Source: Mycobacteriales bacterium (GTDB lineage Bacteria; Actinomycetota; Actinomycetes; Mycobacteriales; SCTD01). From it: DNA of 49,927 nt. The notes under the pieces are model-generated. The model was not told the origin of the DNA and made no database searches. It worked only from the letters and a program-made list of their open reading frames with translations. The stretch is from positions 1 through 49,927 of the forward strand of contig JAUYQP010000003.1 in assembly GCA_030697205.1 (NCBI GenBank), read 5' to 3'. The position numbers and the translations under genes were made by a program. Positions 24,640 to 33,306 of this stretch are shown here, in pieces; position 1 is the stretch's first letter, and the number at the start of each line of letters is the position of its first letter.

Positions 24640-26328
24640 TCAGACCTCGACGATGACGGGGATGATCATCGGGCGGCGACGGTAGGTGTCGGAGACCCAG
24701 CGGCCGACGACCCGGCGTACCTGCTGCGCGATCTGGTGCGGGTCGGCGACCCCCTCGCGCGCGGCCTTGTCGAGCTCGGCCTCGATGAGCGGGATGACGG
24801 CGTCGAAGGCACCCGGGTCGTCGGTGAAGCCACGGGCGGCGACCTCCGGCCCCCCGGCGATCTTGCCGGTGACGCTGTCGACCGCGACAGTGATGGAGAT
24901 GAAGCCCTCGTCGCCGAGGATCCGGCGGTCCTTGAGCGTGATGTCGGAGACGTCACCGACCTCGGCGCCGTCGACGTAGACGTAGCCGCACGGCACCGCA
25001 CCGGTGATGGTGGCCTTGCCGTCGACGAGGTCGACGACGACGCCGTCCTCGGCGAGCACGATCCGGTCGTCGGGCACACCGGACAGCCGCCCGAGCTCGG
25101 CGTGGGCGCGCAGGTGGCGCCACTCGCCGTGCACCGGCATGAGGTTGGAGGGCTTGGTGGCGTTGAGCAGGTAGAGCAGCTCGCCGGCCGGGGCGTGACC
25201 CGACACGTGCACCTTCGCCACGCCCTTGTGCACGACCCGCGCGCCCCACCGCGACAGCCCGTTGATGACGCGGTAGACGGCGTTCTCGTTGCCCGGGATC
25301 AGCGAGGACGCGAGCACGATGGTGTCCTCGCTCTCGATGCGGATCTGGTGGTGAGAGCGGTTGGCCATCCGCGACAGCGCGGACAGCGGCTCGCCCTGCG
25401 ACCCGGTCGACACGAGCACGACCCGAGACGCCGGCAGCTGCTCGACGTCCTTCATGTCGACGATGAGTCCGGGCGGGATGGTGAGCACGCCGAGGTCGGA
25501 GGCGACGCCCATGTTGCGGACCATCGACCGGCCGACGAAGGCGACGTGGCGGCCGTGGGCGTGGGCGGCGTCGAGGACCTGCTGGACGCGGTGCACGTGG
25601 GAGGCGAAGCAGGCCACGATGACGCGGCCCGTCGAGGTCCGCACGACCTCGTCGACGACCGGTCCGATCTCGCGCTCGGAGGTGACGAAGCCGGGGACCT
25701 CGGCGTTGGTGGAGTCCGACAGCAGCAGGTCGATGCCCTCGCGCCCGAGCCGGGCGAAGCCGCCGAGGTCGGTGAGCCGGCCGTCGAGCGGCAGCTGGTC
25801 CATCTTGAAGTCGCCGGTGTGCAGGACCAGGCCGGCCTCGGTGCGGATCGCGACCGCGAGCGCGTCGGGGATGGAGTGGTTGACCGCGAAGAACTCGCAG
25901 CCGAACGGCCCGAGCTGCAGCGTCTCCTCCTCCGCCACCTGGGTGACGACAGGCGTGATGCGGTGCTCGCGCAGCTTGGCGGTGAGCAGCGCGAGGGTGA
26001 AGCGGCTACCGACGACGGGGATGTCGCCGCGCTCGCGCAGCAGGTAGGGCAGCGCCCCGATGTGGTCCTCGTGGCCGTGGGTGAGCACGACCGCCTCGAT
26101 GTCGTCGAGCCGGTCACGGATGTAGGAGAAGTCCGGGAGGATGAGGTCGATGCCGGGCTGGTCGTCCTCCGGGAAGAGCACGCCGCAGTCGACGACGAGC
26201 AGCCGGCCGGCGTGCTCGAAGACCGTCATGTTGCGGCCGATCTCGGCAAGGCCGCCGAGCGCGACGACGCGCAGGCCGCCCGCGGGCAGCGGCGGCGGCG
26301 GGCCGAGCTCGGGGTGCGGGTGGCTCAC
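24640..26328 (-). CDS. rnj: Ribonuclease J
   Basis: The 562-residue metallo-beta-lactamase/beta-CASP nuclease carries HGHEDH at residues 84–89, a GDFKMDQ metal-binding region, SDSTNAE, and beta-CASP motifs (CFASHVHRVQQ, STGSQGEP, SGHAPAGEL). It acts as both 5'-exonuclease and endonuclease in RNA decay and rRNA maturation. GTG 26328 overlaps the dapA stop (GTGA), reproducing the dapA–rnj coupling of Mycobacterium. Upstream frame extension is antisense to nothing useful and overlaps dapA, so it is rejected. Confidence 0.95.
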   Translation of the reverse strand: MSHPHPELGPPPPLPAGGLRVVALGGLAEIGRNMTVFEHAGRLLVVDCGVLFPEDDQPGIDLILPDFSYIRDRLDDIEAVVLTHGHEDHIGALPYLLRERGDIPVVGSRFTLALLTAKLREHRITPVVTQVAEEETLQLGPFGCEFFAVNHSIPDALAVAIRTEAGLVLHTGDFKMDQLPLDGRLTDLGGFARLGREGIDLLLSDSTNAEVPGFVTSEREIGPVVDEVVRTSTGRVIVACFASHVHRVQQVLDAAHAHGRHVAFVGRSMVRNMGVASDLGVLTIPPGLIVDMKDVEQLPASRVVLVSTGSQGEPLSALSRMANRSHHQIRIESEDTIVLASSLIPGNENAVYRVINGLSRWGARVVHKGVAKVHVSGHAPAGELLYLLNATKPSNLMPVHGEWRHLRAHAELGRLSGVPDDRIVLAEDGVVVDLVDGKATITGAVPCGYVYVDGAEVGDVSDITLKDRRILGDEGFISITVAVDSVTGKIAGGPEVAARGFTDDPGAFDAVIPLIEAELDKAAREGVADPHQIAQQVRRVVGRWVSDTYRRRPMIIPVIVEV

Positions 26329-27215
26329 GACAGCACGCCCGCGGCGACGAGGTCGGTGCGCAACTGGGCGACCTCGGCCTCGGTGGCCTCGACGAGCGGC
26401 AGCCGCACGCCGCCGACCGGGAAGTCGAGCAGCGCCAGGGCCGCCTTCACGAGGATGGTGCCCTGCGTCCGGAAGATGCCGGCGTAGATCGGCAGCATCC
26501 CCTCGTGCAGCGCCCGCGCACCCGCCACGTCGCCGGCGAGGAAGGCCGCCACCATCTCGGAGGTACGACGCGCGACCAGGTGGGTCGACGTCCCGACGAC
26601 TCCCACCGCTCCGAGGGCGAGCAGCGGCAGCGTCCACGGGTCGTGCCCAGAGTAGTAGGCGAGGTCGGTCTGCGACAGCACCCAGGAGGTGGACTCGAGG
26701 TCGAGCTTGGCGTCCTTCATCGCGACCACCTGCGGGTGCGCGGCGAGCTCGAGGATGGTGCTCTCGGTCAGCGCGATCCCGGTGCGGCCGGGGATGTCGT
26801 AGAGCATCACCGGCAAGGCGGTCGCCTCGGCGACGGTGACCGTGTGGGCGATGACGCCGGCCTGCGGGGGCTTGTTGTAGTAGGGCGTCACGACGAGCAG
26901 CCCGTCGGCGCCGGCCTTGTCCGCGTCGCGCGCCATGCCGACCGCGTGCACCGTGTCGTTGCTGCCGACCCCGGCGACGACCTTGGCCCGGCCGCCGACC
27001 GCCTCGACGACCGCACGCAGCAGGTCGGCCTTCTCCTCGCGGTGCGTGGTGGGGGCCTCCCCCGTCGTACCGCTGATGACCAGCCCGTCGTTGCCGTCGG
27101 CCACCAGCCGGTCGGCGAGGGCCTGCGCCCGGGGCAGGTCGAGCGACCCGTCGGGGAGCAGCGGCGTGACCATCGCGGTGAGCACGCGTCCGAACGGCGC
27201 GGGGGTCGTCGTCAT
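26325..27215 (-). CDS. dapA: 4-hydroxy-tetrahydrodipicolinate synthase
   Basis: The 296-residue TIM-barrel aldolase has SGTTGEAPTT, TPYYNKPPQAG, VMLYDIPGRTG (catalytic Tyr) and VVAMKDAKLDL (Schiff-base Lys). It condenses pyruvate with aspartate semialdehyde, the first committed step to lysine and meso-diaminopimelate for peptidoglycan. The ATG at 27215 lies 6 nt after TAGGTT. It heads a dapA–rnj operon; dapB is 11 kb away in the same orientation. Confidence 0.95.
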   Translation of the reverse strand: MTTTPAPFGRVLTAMVTPLLPDGSLDLPRAQALADRLVADGNDGLVISGTTGEAPTTHREEKADLLRAVVEAVGGRAKVVAGVGSNDTVHAVGMARDADKAGADGLLVVTPYYNKPPQAGVIAHTVTVAEATALPVMLYDIPGRTGIALTESTILELAAHPQVVAMKDAKLDLESTSWVLSQTDLAYYSGHDPWTLPLLALGAVGVVGTSTHLVARRTSEMVAAFLAGDVAGARALHEGMLPIYAGIFRTQGTILVKAALALLDFPVGGVRLPLVEATEAEVAQLRTDLVAAGVLS

Positions 27216-27221
27216 GGCCTG

Positions 27222-27227
27222 AACCTA
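27222..27227 (-). promoter_or_regulatory. -10 box for leaderless dapA–rnj operon
   Basis: TAGGTT (leftward), 6 nt (CAGGCC), ATG. No Shine-Dalgarno site is present. Confidence 0.6.
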
Positions 27228-27255
27228 CCCGCCAGCGGCCGCCCGACCGCCGACG

Positions 27256-27642
27256 TCAGGCCCCCAGCAGCGCGGAGAAGGCGGCGTCGCTGACCGCCTC
27301 GCTGCCGGTGGGCACGACGGCGTACGACGCAGTCAGCACCTCGACGACGTCGGTGAGCGGCAGGAGCAGGCAGCACTCGCCCGCGAGGTCCACGACGACG
27401 TCGCCGCCGTCGACGCGCACGTACACGTCACCGCACCCAGCCGGCCCGGTCAGCGCCTCGGTGAGCAGCTCTCGCGACAGCAGCCACTCGACGCTCGAGG
27501 TCGTGTCCACGAGCAGCACCATCCGCACTGCGAAGGGGTCCGACGGGGTCCAGCGCAGCAGCACGGGCAGCCACAGGTCGGGCTGGGAGTCGGCGCGCAG
27601 CAGCCCGCCTACCGCCCGTGTCACGCTGCCCGGCTCACTCAT
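27256..27642 (-). CDS. SsgA-like (SALP) sporulation/cell-division regulator
   Basis: The protein is 128 residues from ATG 27642 (an ATG at 27654 gives 132; the G-rich GGGGG just before 27642 favours the shorter form slightly). The order LPVLLRWTPSDPFAVRMVLLVD…VEWLLSRELLTEAL…GDVYVRVDGGDVVVDLAGECCLLLPLTDVVEVL matches SsgA-like proteins, which recruit FtsZ and steer septum placement in morphologically complex actinomycetes. It stands alone between dapA and the paa operon. Two adjacent Cys (ECCLL) are unusual. Family assignment is fairly confident, the process it controls is not. Confidence 0.78.
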   Translation of the reverse strand: MSEPGSVTRAVGGLLRADSQPDLWLPVLLRWTPSDPFAVRMVLLVDTTSSVEWLLSRELLTEALTGPAGCGDVYVRVDGGDVVVDLAGECCLLLPLTDVVEVLTASYAVVPTGSEAVSDAAFSALLGA

Positions 27643-27713
27643 CTCATCCCCCATCCGCTCCGACGGGCTCCCATCGGCGGGTCATCACCGACTGTGAGCG
27701 AATCCCTCAGCTT

Positions 27714-27729
27714 GACTACTCGCAGTCAT
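27714..27729 (-). terminator. Short hairpin after paaE
   Basis: TGACT and AGTCA arms (27714–27718, 27725–27729) with a 6-nt loop lie 5 nt after the paaE stop. The stem is short, so termination would be weak. Confidence 0.35.
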
Positions 27730-27733
27730 GCGG

Positions 27734-28777
27734 TCACGCGTCGTAGTCGACGACCAGGTCGTCGTCCACCGCCGTGCTCTGGCAGGTGAGGCGGTAGCCC
27801 GCGTCGAGCTCCCACGGCTCCAGGCTGTGGTTGACGGCCTGCTCGACCGCGCCGGTGACCCTCGCGCGGCAGGTCGCGCAGACGCCCGCGTGGCACGACC
27901 ACGGCAGGTCGAGCCCGGCCCGCCGACCGGCGTCGAGCACCGTCTCGCCGCGCGCGACCGGGACCGTCGTCGACCGGCCGCGCAGCACCACGACCGCGCT
28001 GGCGCCCGGGGTGCTGGTGTCGACCGCGACCGGTGCCCGGCGGGCCTCGTCGGTGCCGAACAGCTCGACGTGGACCCGGTGGGCGTCGACGCCGAGCTCG
28101 AGCAGCGCCGCGCGCAGCCCGACCGACATCTGCTGGGGCCCGCAGACGAAGACCTCGTCGAGGTCGGTGGGGTCGAGCACCGTCGCGCACAGCCGGCGCA
28201 GCTTGTCGGCGTCGACGCGGCCCTCGTGCAGCGCCACGTCGGCGCCCTCGCGCGACAGCACGTGAACGACCCGCAGCCGGCCGAGGTAGCGGTCCTTGAG
28301 GTCCGACAGCTCCTCGCGGAAGACCACCGAGGCGGTCGTGCGGTTGCCGTAGACCAGCGTCACGCGGGCGGTCGGCTCGGTGGCGAGGACGTGGCGGGCG
28401 ATGCCGATGACCGGCGTGATCCCGCTGCCTGCCGCGATGCCGAGCACGTGGCGATGCGGCGCGGGGTCCGGCGCCGGCGTGAAGCGCCCCTCCGGCGGCA
28501 GCACGTCGACGACGTCACCGGGGCGCAGCGTCGCGGCCCAGCCGCTCATCACGCCGCCGGGCACCTGCTTGACCGCGACCCGCAGCTCGCCGTCGCCGGG
28601 CGCTGTGCACAGCGAGTAGGACCGGCGCACCTCCACCCCGTCGAGCACGGCCCGCAGGGTGAGGTACTGACCCGCCGAGAAGGAGTACGCCGCACGCAGC
28701 GCGTCGGGGACCTCGAAGGCGAGCGAGACGCACTCGTCGGTCTCGCGCCGCACGTCGGCGACGGTAAGGGTGTGCAC
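27734..28777 (-). CDS. paaE: Phenylacetyl-CoA epoxidase reductase subunit PaaE
   Basis: The 347-residue protein joins an FAD-binding domain (RRSYSLCTAP), an NAD(P)-binding domain (GIAAGSGITPV, VFVCGPQQM) and a C-terminal plant-type [2Fe-2S] ferredoxin with CHAGVCATC plus the distal Cys in LTCQST. It feeds electrons from NADPH to the di-iron PaaA. It is the last gene of the paaABCDE operon, 3 nt after paaD. Confidence 0.95.
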   Translation of the reverse strand: MHTLTVADVRRETDECVSLAFEVPDALRAAYSFSAGQYLTLRAVLDGVEVRRSYSLCTAPGDGELRVAVKQVPGGVMSGWAATLRPGDVVDVLPPEGRFTPAPDPAPHRHVLGIAAGSGITPVIGIARHVLATEPTARVTLVYGNRTTASVVFREELSDLKDRYLGRLRVVHVLSREGADVALHEGRVDADKLRRLCATVLDPTDLDEVFVCGPQQMSVGLRAALLELGVDAHRVHVELFGTDEARRAPVAVDTSTPGASAVVVLRGRSTTVPVARGETVLDAGRRAGLDLPWSCHAGVCATCRARVTGAVEQAVNHSLEPWELDAGYRLTCQSTAVDDDLVVDYDA

Positions 28778-28780
28778 GGC

Positions 28781-29290
28781 TCAGTGCCGCTTGAGGTAGT
28801 CGAACGGCTCGCGGCACGAGGTGCACCGCCACAGCGCCTTGCAGGCGGTCGACCCGAAGCCGGCGAGCTCCTCGACCTCGGCGCTGCCGCACAGCGGGCA
28901 GGCCGCGGGCCGGCCGGGGTCGGCAGAGTTGACAGTGTCGACGAGCAGCGGCAGCAGGACCCGGCCGGGCGGGGCGGTGCCGCCACCGGCGAGCTTGTCG
29001 CGGCCGGCCTCGGTGATCCAGTCGGTGGTCCAGGGCGGTGAGAGCACGGTGCGGACGGTGACGTGGGCGAAGCGGCGGGCCAGCGCCGCGGTGACGTCGG
29101 CCTCGATCTCGCGCATCGCGGGGCAGCCGCTGTAGGTCGGGGTGATCGAGACCGTCACGGTGTCGCCGTCGACGACGACGTCGCGGGCGATCCCGAGGTC
29201 GACGACCGAGACCGTGGGCAGCTCCGGGTCGGGCACCTCGGCGAGCAGCGCCCAGGCCTCCGCGACACCGGGCGCCGACACCGTCGTCAC
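28781..29290 (-). CDS. paaD: Phenylacetyl-CoA epoxidase subunit PaaD
   Basis: The 169-residue protein has a DUF59/MIP18-like N-terminal domain (VPDPELPTVSVVDLGIARDVVV, PTYSGCPAM) and a C-terminal Cys-rich segment (CPLCG…CTSCREPF). PaaD is thought to mature the di-iron or Fe-S centre of the complex. GTG 29290 overlaps the paaC stop. Confidence 0.93.
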   Translation of the reverse strand: MTTVSAPGVAEAWALLAEVPDPELPTVSVVDLGIARDVVVDGDTVTVSITPTYSGCPAMREIEADVTAALARRFAHVTVRTVLSPPWTTDWITEAGRDKLAGGGTAPPGRVLLPLLVDTVNSADPGRPAACPLCGSAEVEELAGFGSTACKALWRCTSCREPFDYLKRH

Positions 29291-30063
29291 CACTGGGCGT
29301 CGGGGTCGGAACGGTGCAGCACCTGCATCTCGCCGAGCAGGTAGGACAGGTGCTCGGAGTGCTGGCCCTGCTTGCCGCCGCGCTGCCACCAGACGTCGGG
29401 CGGGACGGGGAGGGTCGCCTCGACGAGGACGTCGGCGACCCGCTTGCGCCAGGCCGGCTCGATCGACGACGGCAGCGGGACGAGCCCGGCCTCGGCGGCC
29501 TGGCGGTCGACGTCGTCGTCGAGCATGGCCTCTCCGGCGTAGGGCCACAGCGCGTCGAGCGCGTCGAGCACCCGGCGGCGCGACTCCTCGGTGCCGTCAC
29601 CGAGCCGCACCAGCCAGCCGGAGGTGTGGCGCAGGTGGTACGCCGACTCCTTGGCCGCCTTGCCCGCGACGCCGGCGAGCACCTCGTCGGAGGAGCGCGC
29701 GAGCGCGGGCCACAGCTCGACCGCGAAGCAGTCCCACAGCAGGTGGCGGACGATGGTGTGGGCGAAGTCGCCGTGCGGCTGCTCGGCGAGCAGCAGGTTG
29801 CGGAAGTCCGGCGCGTCGCGCAGGTAGGCCAGGCGGTCCTCGTCGCGACCGACGCCCTCGAGCTCGCCGGCGCGGGTCAGCAGACCGCGGGCCTGGCCGA
29901 GCAGGTCGAGCGCGATGTTGGCCAGGGCGATGTCCTCCTCGAGCGCGGGCCCGTGGCCGCACCACGCGGACAGCCGCTGCGCCAGCACGAGGCAGGTGTC
30001 GCCGAGCCGCAGCACCGACTCCGCCGCGACATCAGGGGCGAGCCCAGGGGTAGCCGAGCTCAT
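29287..30063 (-). CDS. paaC: Phenylacetyl-CoA epoxidase structural subunit PaaC
   Basis: The 258-residue ferritin-like subunit (DTCLVLAQRLSAWCGHGPALEEDIALANIALDLLGQARGLL, then QPHGDFAHTIVRHLLWDCF) pairs with PaaA but does not hold the catalytic iron. ATG 30063 overlaps the paaB stop (ATGA). Confidence 0.95.
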   Translation of the reverse strand: MSSATPGLAPDVAAESVLRLGDTCLVLAQRLSAWCGHGPALEEDIALANIALDLLGQARGLLTRAGELEGVGRDEDRLAYLRDAPDFRNLLLAEQPHGDFAHTIVRHLLWDCFAVELWPALARSSDEVLAGVAGKAAKESAYHLRHTSGWLVRLGDGTEESRRRVLDALDALWPYAGEAMLDDDVDRQAAEAGLVPLPSSIEPAWRKRVADVLVEATLPVPPDVWWQRGGKQGQHSEHLSYLLGEMQVLHRSDPDAQW

Positions 30064-30356
30064 ATGCCGTGCACCCCCTCGGGGACGTCGTAGTGCGTCG
30101 GGTGGCGGTAGTCCTTGTCGAGCGCGGGGTCGAACAGCGACTCCTTGTCGTCGGGGTCCGACGCGACGATCGCACTCGCAGGCACAACCCACAACGAGCT
30201 GCCCTCCCCGCGCCGGGTGTAGACGTCACGGGCACCCTGGACGGCGAGCTCCGCGTCGGCGGCGTGCAGGCTCCCCACGTGGGTGTGGGACAGCCCAGCG
30301 CGCGAGCGCACGAAGACCTCCCACAGCGGCCAGGTCTCGCGGCCGGACACGCTCAT
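30060..30356 (-). CDS. paaB: Phenylacetyl-CoA epoxidase subunit PaaB
   Basis: The 98-residue protein begins with [24 protein letters not shown], typical of PaaB, which bridges PaaAC heterodimers. It overlaps both neighbours by 4 nt. Confidence 0.95.
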   Translation of the reverse strand: MSVSGRETWPLWEVFVRSRAGLSHTHVGSLHAADAELAVQGARDVYTRRGEGSSLWVVPASAIVASDPDDKESLFDPALDKDYRHPTHYDVPEGVHGI

Positions 30357-31339
30357 GCGACGGCCTCCGTCGTACGCGCCTGCTGCTTCTCGGCGTGAGC
30401 GAGTGCCGCCTCGCGGACCCAGGCGCCCTCGGCGTGGGCCTTGCGGCGCGCCGCGATGCGCTCGCGGTTGCAGGGGCCGTCGCCGCGCAGGACCCGGCGG
30501 AACTCCTCCCAGTCGGGCTCGCCGAAGACCCAGTGCTCGCCCTCGAGGCGCAGTGCCGGGTCGGGGATCGTGAGTCCGAGGAAGTGGGCCTGCGGGACGG
30601 TCGCGTCGACGAAGCGCTGACGCAGCTCGTCGTTGCTGAAGCGCTTGACCTTCCAGCGCATCGAGGCGTCGGAGTGGGTCGACTCGGAGTCCGGCGGGCC
30701 GAACATCATCAGCGCCGGCCACCACCAGCGGTCGAGCGCGTCCTGCGCCATCGCGTGCTGCGTCGGGGTGCCCTGCGCGAGCACCGTCATCGACTCGAAG
30801 CCCTGCCGCTGATGGAAGGACTCCTCGCGGCAGACCCGGACCATCGCGCGGGCGTAGGGGCCGTAGGAGCAGCGGCACAGCGGGACCTGGTTCATGATCG
30901 CGGCGCCGTCGACGAGCCAGCCGATGGCGGCGACGTCGGCCCAGGTCAGGGTCGGGTAGTTGAAGATGCTCGAGTACTTGGCGGTGCCGTCGAGCAGCTG
31001 GTCGACGAGCTCCTCGCGGGTGACGCCGAGGGTCTCGGCGGCGCTGTAGAGGTAGAGCCCGTGGCCGGCCTCGTCCTGCACCTTGGCGAGCAGGACGGCC
31101 TTGCGGCGCAGCGACGGGGCGCGGCTGATCCAGTTGCCCTCGGGCAGCATCCCGACGATCTCGGAGTGCGCGTGCTGGGCGATCTGGCGGACCAGCAGCT
31201 TGCGGTAGGCGGCCGGCATCCAGTGCGTCGGCTCGACCTTTTGCTCGGCGTCGACGTAGGCGTCGAAGCGCGCGGCGAGCACGCTCTCGTCGAGCGGGGT
31301 GGCGGTGTCGGGGACGCCGTCGAGGCCCTGGGTGTACAT
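30353..31339 (-). CDS. paaA: Phenylacetyl-CoA epoxidase catalytic subunit PaaA
   Basis: The 328-residue subunit has the di-iron ligands in a ferritin-like bundle ([45 protein letters not shown]). It epoxidises the ring of phenylacetyl-CoA, committing it to the hybrid aerobic pathway. ATG 31339 (MYTQGLDGV) is chosen because CATACT lies 6 nt upstream; longer upstream starts would cross into the thyX gap. No paaK, paaG, paaZ or paaJ is found in the window. Confidence 0.95.
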   Translation of the reverse strand: MYTQGLDGVPDTATPLDESVLAARFDAYVDAEQKVEPTHWMPAAYRKLLVRQIAQHAHSEIVGMLPEGNWISRAPSLRRKAVLLAKVQDEAGHGLYLYSAAETLGVTREELVDQLLDGTAKYSSIFNYPTLTWADVAAIGWLVDGAAIMNQVPLCRCSYGPYARAMVRVCREESFHQRQGFESMTVLAQGTPTQHAMAQDALDRWWWPALMMFGPPDSESTHSDASMRWKVKRFSNDELRQRFVDATVPQAHFLGLTIPDPALRLEGEHWVFGEPDWEEFRRVLRGDGPCNRERIAARRKAHAEGAWVREAALAHAEKQQARTTEAVA

Positions 31340-31345
31340 GGGCCG

Positions 31346-31351
31346 AGTATG
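31346..31351 (-). promoter_or_regulatory. -10 box for leaderless paaABCDE operon
   Basis: CATACT (leftward), 6 nt (CGGCCC), ATG. It overlaps the proximal arm of an inverted repeat. Confidence 0.55.
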
Positions 31352-31385
31352 ACAGGGAAGCGACACGAGTGCCACTCCCCTGTCA
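31350..31385 (-). promoter_or_regulatory. Inverted repeat TGACAGGG-N20-CCCTGTCA at the paa promoter
   Basis: Perfect 8-bp arms (31350–31357 and 31378–31385) separated by 20 nt overlap the -10 box and span the -35 region. Such a site would let a dimeric repressor block paaA. It differs from the published PaaR sites I know, so the regulator is unidentified. It lies in the 57-nt thyX–paaA gap and could also act as a thyX terminator. Confidence 0.5.
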
Positions 31386-31396
31386 CATGTCGGGCA

Positions 31397-32149
31397 CTAC
31401 CCCTCGCTGACCATCGGGGACGACGCGACCTCGGTGCCGTCGGGCAGCGCGGTGATCTCGAAGTCGTCGAAGACGTGGGGCGCGAGCGCCTGCAGCTCGC
31501 GCAGCATCGCGATCGCGAGCTCGCGGATCTCGACGTCGGCGTGCTCGCTCGCCCGCATCGCGACGAAGTGCCGCATCGCGCGGTAGTTGCCGGTGACCAC
31601 GATGCGGGTCTCGGTCGCGTTGGGCAGCACGGTGCGCGCGGCCTGACGGGCCTGCTTGCGGCGGGCCGTGACGTTCTCGACGTCGGCGAACTTCTTCTCC
31701 AGGCCCTCGAGCAGCTTGGTGTACGACGCCAGCGCCGCGTCGGCCGCCTCGAGGAACAGTGCGTGCAGCTCGGGGTCCTCGGCGATGACCTGCGGCTCGA
31801 CCATGGCGGCGTCGCGCTCGGGGACGTAGCGCTGGGACAGCTGGCTGTAGGAGAAGTGCCGGTGGCGGATCAGCTCGTGGGTGAGGCTGCGCGACAGGCC
31901 GGAGAGGTAGAAGGTCACGCTGCCGTGCTCGAGCACCGACAGGTGGCCGACCTCGAGGATGTGCTTGAGGTAGCCCTCGTTCGTGGCCGTCGCCGGGTTG
32001 GGCTTGCTCCAGCTCTGGTAGCAGGCGCGTCCGGCGAACTCGGCGAGCGCCTGGCCGCCGTCGACGTCGGTCTCCCACGGCACGTCCGCCGGCGGGGCGA
32101 AGTGGGTGTAACCGATGACCTGGACCTTGAGCGGGGCGAGCGCGGGCAA
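31397..32149 (-). CDS. thyX: Flavin-dependent thymidylate synthase
   Basis: The protein is 250 residues. The [14 protein letters not shown] segment is the ThyX motif (RHRx7S). FAD binds at the tetramer interface. It makes dTMP using N5,N10-methylene-THF and NADPH. TTG 32149 ([17 protein letters not shown]) is chosen because GGAG lies 6 nt upstream; the frame runs on upstream but has no better start. A further -10-like TAGTCT lies near 32210. In Mycobacterium thyX directly precedes dapA and rnj; here the SsgA-like gene and the paa operon separate them. Confidence 0.93.
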   Translation of the reverse strand: MPALAPLKVQVIGYTHFAPPADVPWETDVDGGQALAEFAGRACYQSWSKPNPATATNEGYLKHILEVGHLSVLEHGSVTFYLSGLSRSLTHELIRHRHFSYSQLSQRYVPERDAAMVEPQVIAEDPELHALFLEAADAALASYTKLLEGLEKKFADVENVTARRKQARQAARTVLPNATETRIVVTGNYRAMRHFVAMRASEHADVEIRELAIAMLRELQALAPHVFDDFEITALPDGTEVASSPMVSEG

Positions 32150-32250
32150 CTGCGTCTCCGGGAGTGCTGCGAGGCCCTCTGCGGCGGGGGAAGCCGGGCC
32201 GGGGACAAGACTACGGGAGCGCCGCCGAGACCCCGTCCCGCCGCGCCGGG

Positions 32251-33264
32251 TCAGAGGCGCTTCTGCCAGGTGGACAGGGTGCCGTTGGGGCGGAAGCCGA
32301 GCCGCTCGTTGACGGCGATCATCGGGGCGTTGGTGGTGGCGTTCCAGGTCGTCACCGTGCGGGTCGCGGGCGAGTCGGTCTGCAGCTGCCCCAGGACCGT
32401 GGCCTTGAGGAGCAGCCCGAGGCGGTGCCCCCGGTGCTCGGGGAGCACGAGGGTGTCCCACTGGTAGGCCCGGTCCGGGGCGTGGCTGCTCACCCCGAGC
32501 TCGGTGAACGCCACCGCCTCGCCGTCCCGCGTCGCCATCGCCGCCCAGTAGACCCGCCCCATCCGGTCGAACATCGCCTCCTTGCGCCGCACCAGCTCGG
32601 CGTCCCACTGCTCCTCCTCGAGCTCGAGGTCGCCGCTCGGGAACATCACCGACATCGCACGTCCCAGCGCGGCGCGGGCGTCGAGCAGGTGGTCGGGACA
32701 CCGACGGGAGTACGCCGTGACGTCGTAGCCGGCGGCGCCCTCGCGAGCGTGGGCGAGGCAGCCGGCCAGCACCTGCGACGGGACCGGGACGGCGAGGTCG
32801 CGCCGTACCTCGAGCAGCGCGCGGTCGAAGCCGTGCCGGGTGAGGAAGTGGTGCGCCGGGCTGACGCCCGCGAGCGCCTCGGGCTCGTCGACCTCGGTGC
32901 CGGCGACCGAGCGGCCTGCCGCCCGCGCCCGGGCGAGGAGGCCCTCGAGCAGCGCCGTGCCCACACCCCCGCGCCGCTCGTCCGGCAGCACGTGGACCAG
33001 CACCCGGGCCCTGTCGAGGTTGTCGCGCGTCGTGAGGACCAGCCGTCCCAGGCCCACGTCGCGGGCGCCGTCCACGGCGAGCAGCAACGTCACGAGCTCA
33101 CCTGTCGCCGTGTCAGCCTCGAGGCCCGTGACGGCGATCTCGCGCTGGTCCTGCGCGGTCCACCCGCTCTCCCCCGGCCGGGTGTCCTGCTCGACGGCCG
33201 CCAGCACGGCGTACCACCGGCCGAAGGCCTCGTCGTCCCGCGGGTCCACCTGCTCGATGCGCAC
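32251..33264 (-). CDS. Double-GNAT-domain acetyltransferase
   Basis: The 337-residue protein has two GNAT folds: residues about 1–165 ([19 protein letters not shown] motif A) and about 175–337 ([19 protein letters not shown] motif [14 protein letters not shown] motif B). Such tandem GNATs are common in actinobacteria, where one half often has lost its activity; both motif-A loops look intact here. GTG 33264 lies 6 nt after CAGGGT, a leaderless-type box. Substrate unknown. Confidence 0.85.
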   Translation of the reverse strand: MRIEQVDPRDDEAFGRWYAVLAAVEQDTRPGESGWTAQDQREIAVTGLEADTATGELVTLLLAVDGARDVGLGRLVLTTRDNLDRARVLVHVLPDERRGGVGTALLEGLLARARAAGRSVAGTEVDEPEALAGVSPAHHFLTRHGFDRALLEVRRDLAVPVPSQVLAGCLAHAREGAAGYDVTAYSRRCPDHLLDARAALGRAMSVMFPSGDLELEEEQWDAELVRRKEAMFDRMGRVYWAAMATRDGEAVAFTELGVSSHAPDRAYQWDTLVLPEHRGHRLGLLLKATVLGQLQTDSPATRTVTTWNATTNAPMIAVNERLGFRPNGTLSTWQKRL

Positions 33265-33270
33265 CCGACC

Positions 33271-33276
33271 ACCCTG
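33271..33276 (-). promoter_or_regulatory. -10-like box for the double-GNAT gene
   Basis: CAGGGT (leftward), 6 nt (GGTCGG), GTG. The first base departs from TANNNT, so it is weaker evidence than the other boxes. Confidence 0.4.
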
Positions 33277-33306
33277 CCCGGGGCGTCCAGCGGTTTCAGT
33301 GCACCT

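Noticed and set aside
21331-26487. A 1,718-codon open frame on the plus strand
   Set aside because: It lies antisense to ftsK, rnj and part of dapA, whose motifs are clear. Its product is a low-complexity Arg/Gly/Asp/Val sequence, as expected from the complementary strand of GC-rich genes.
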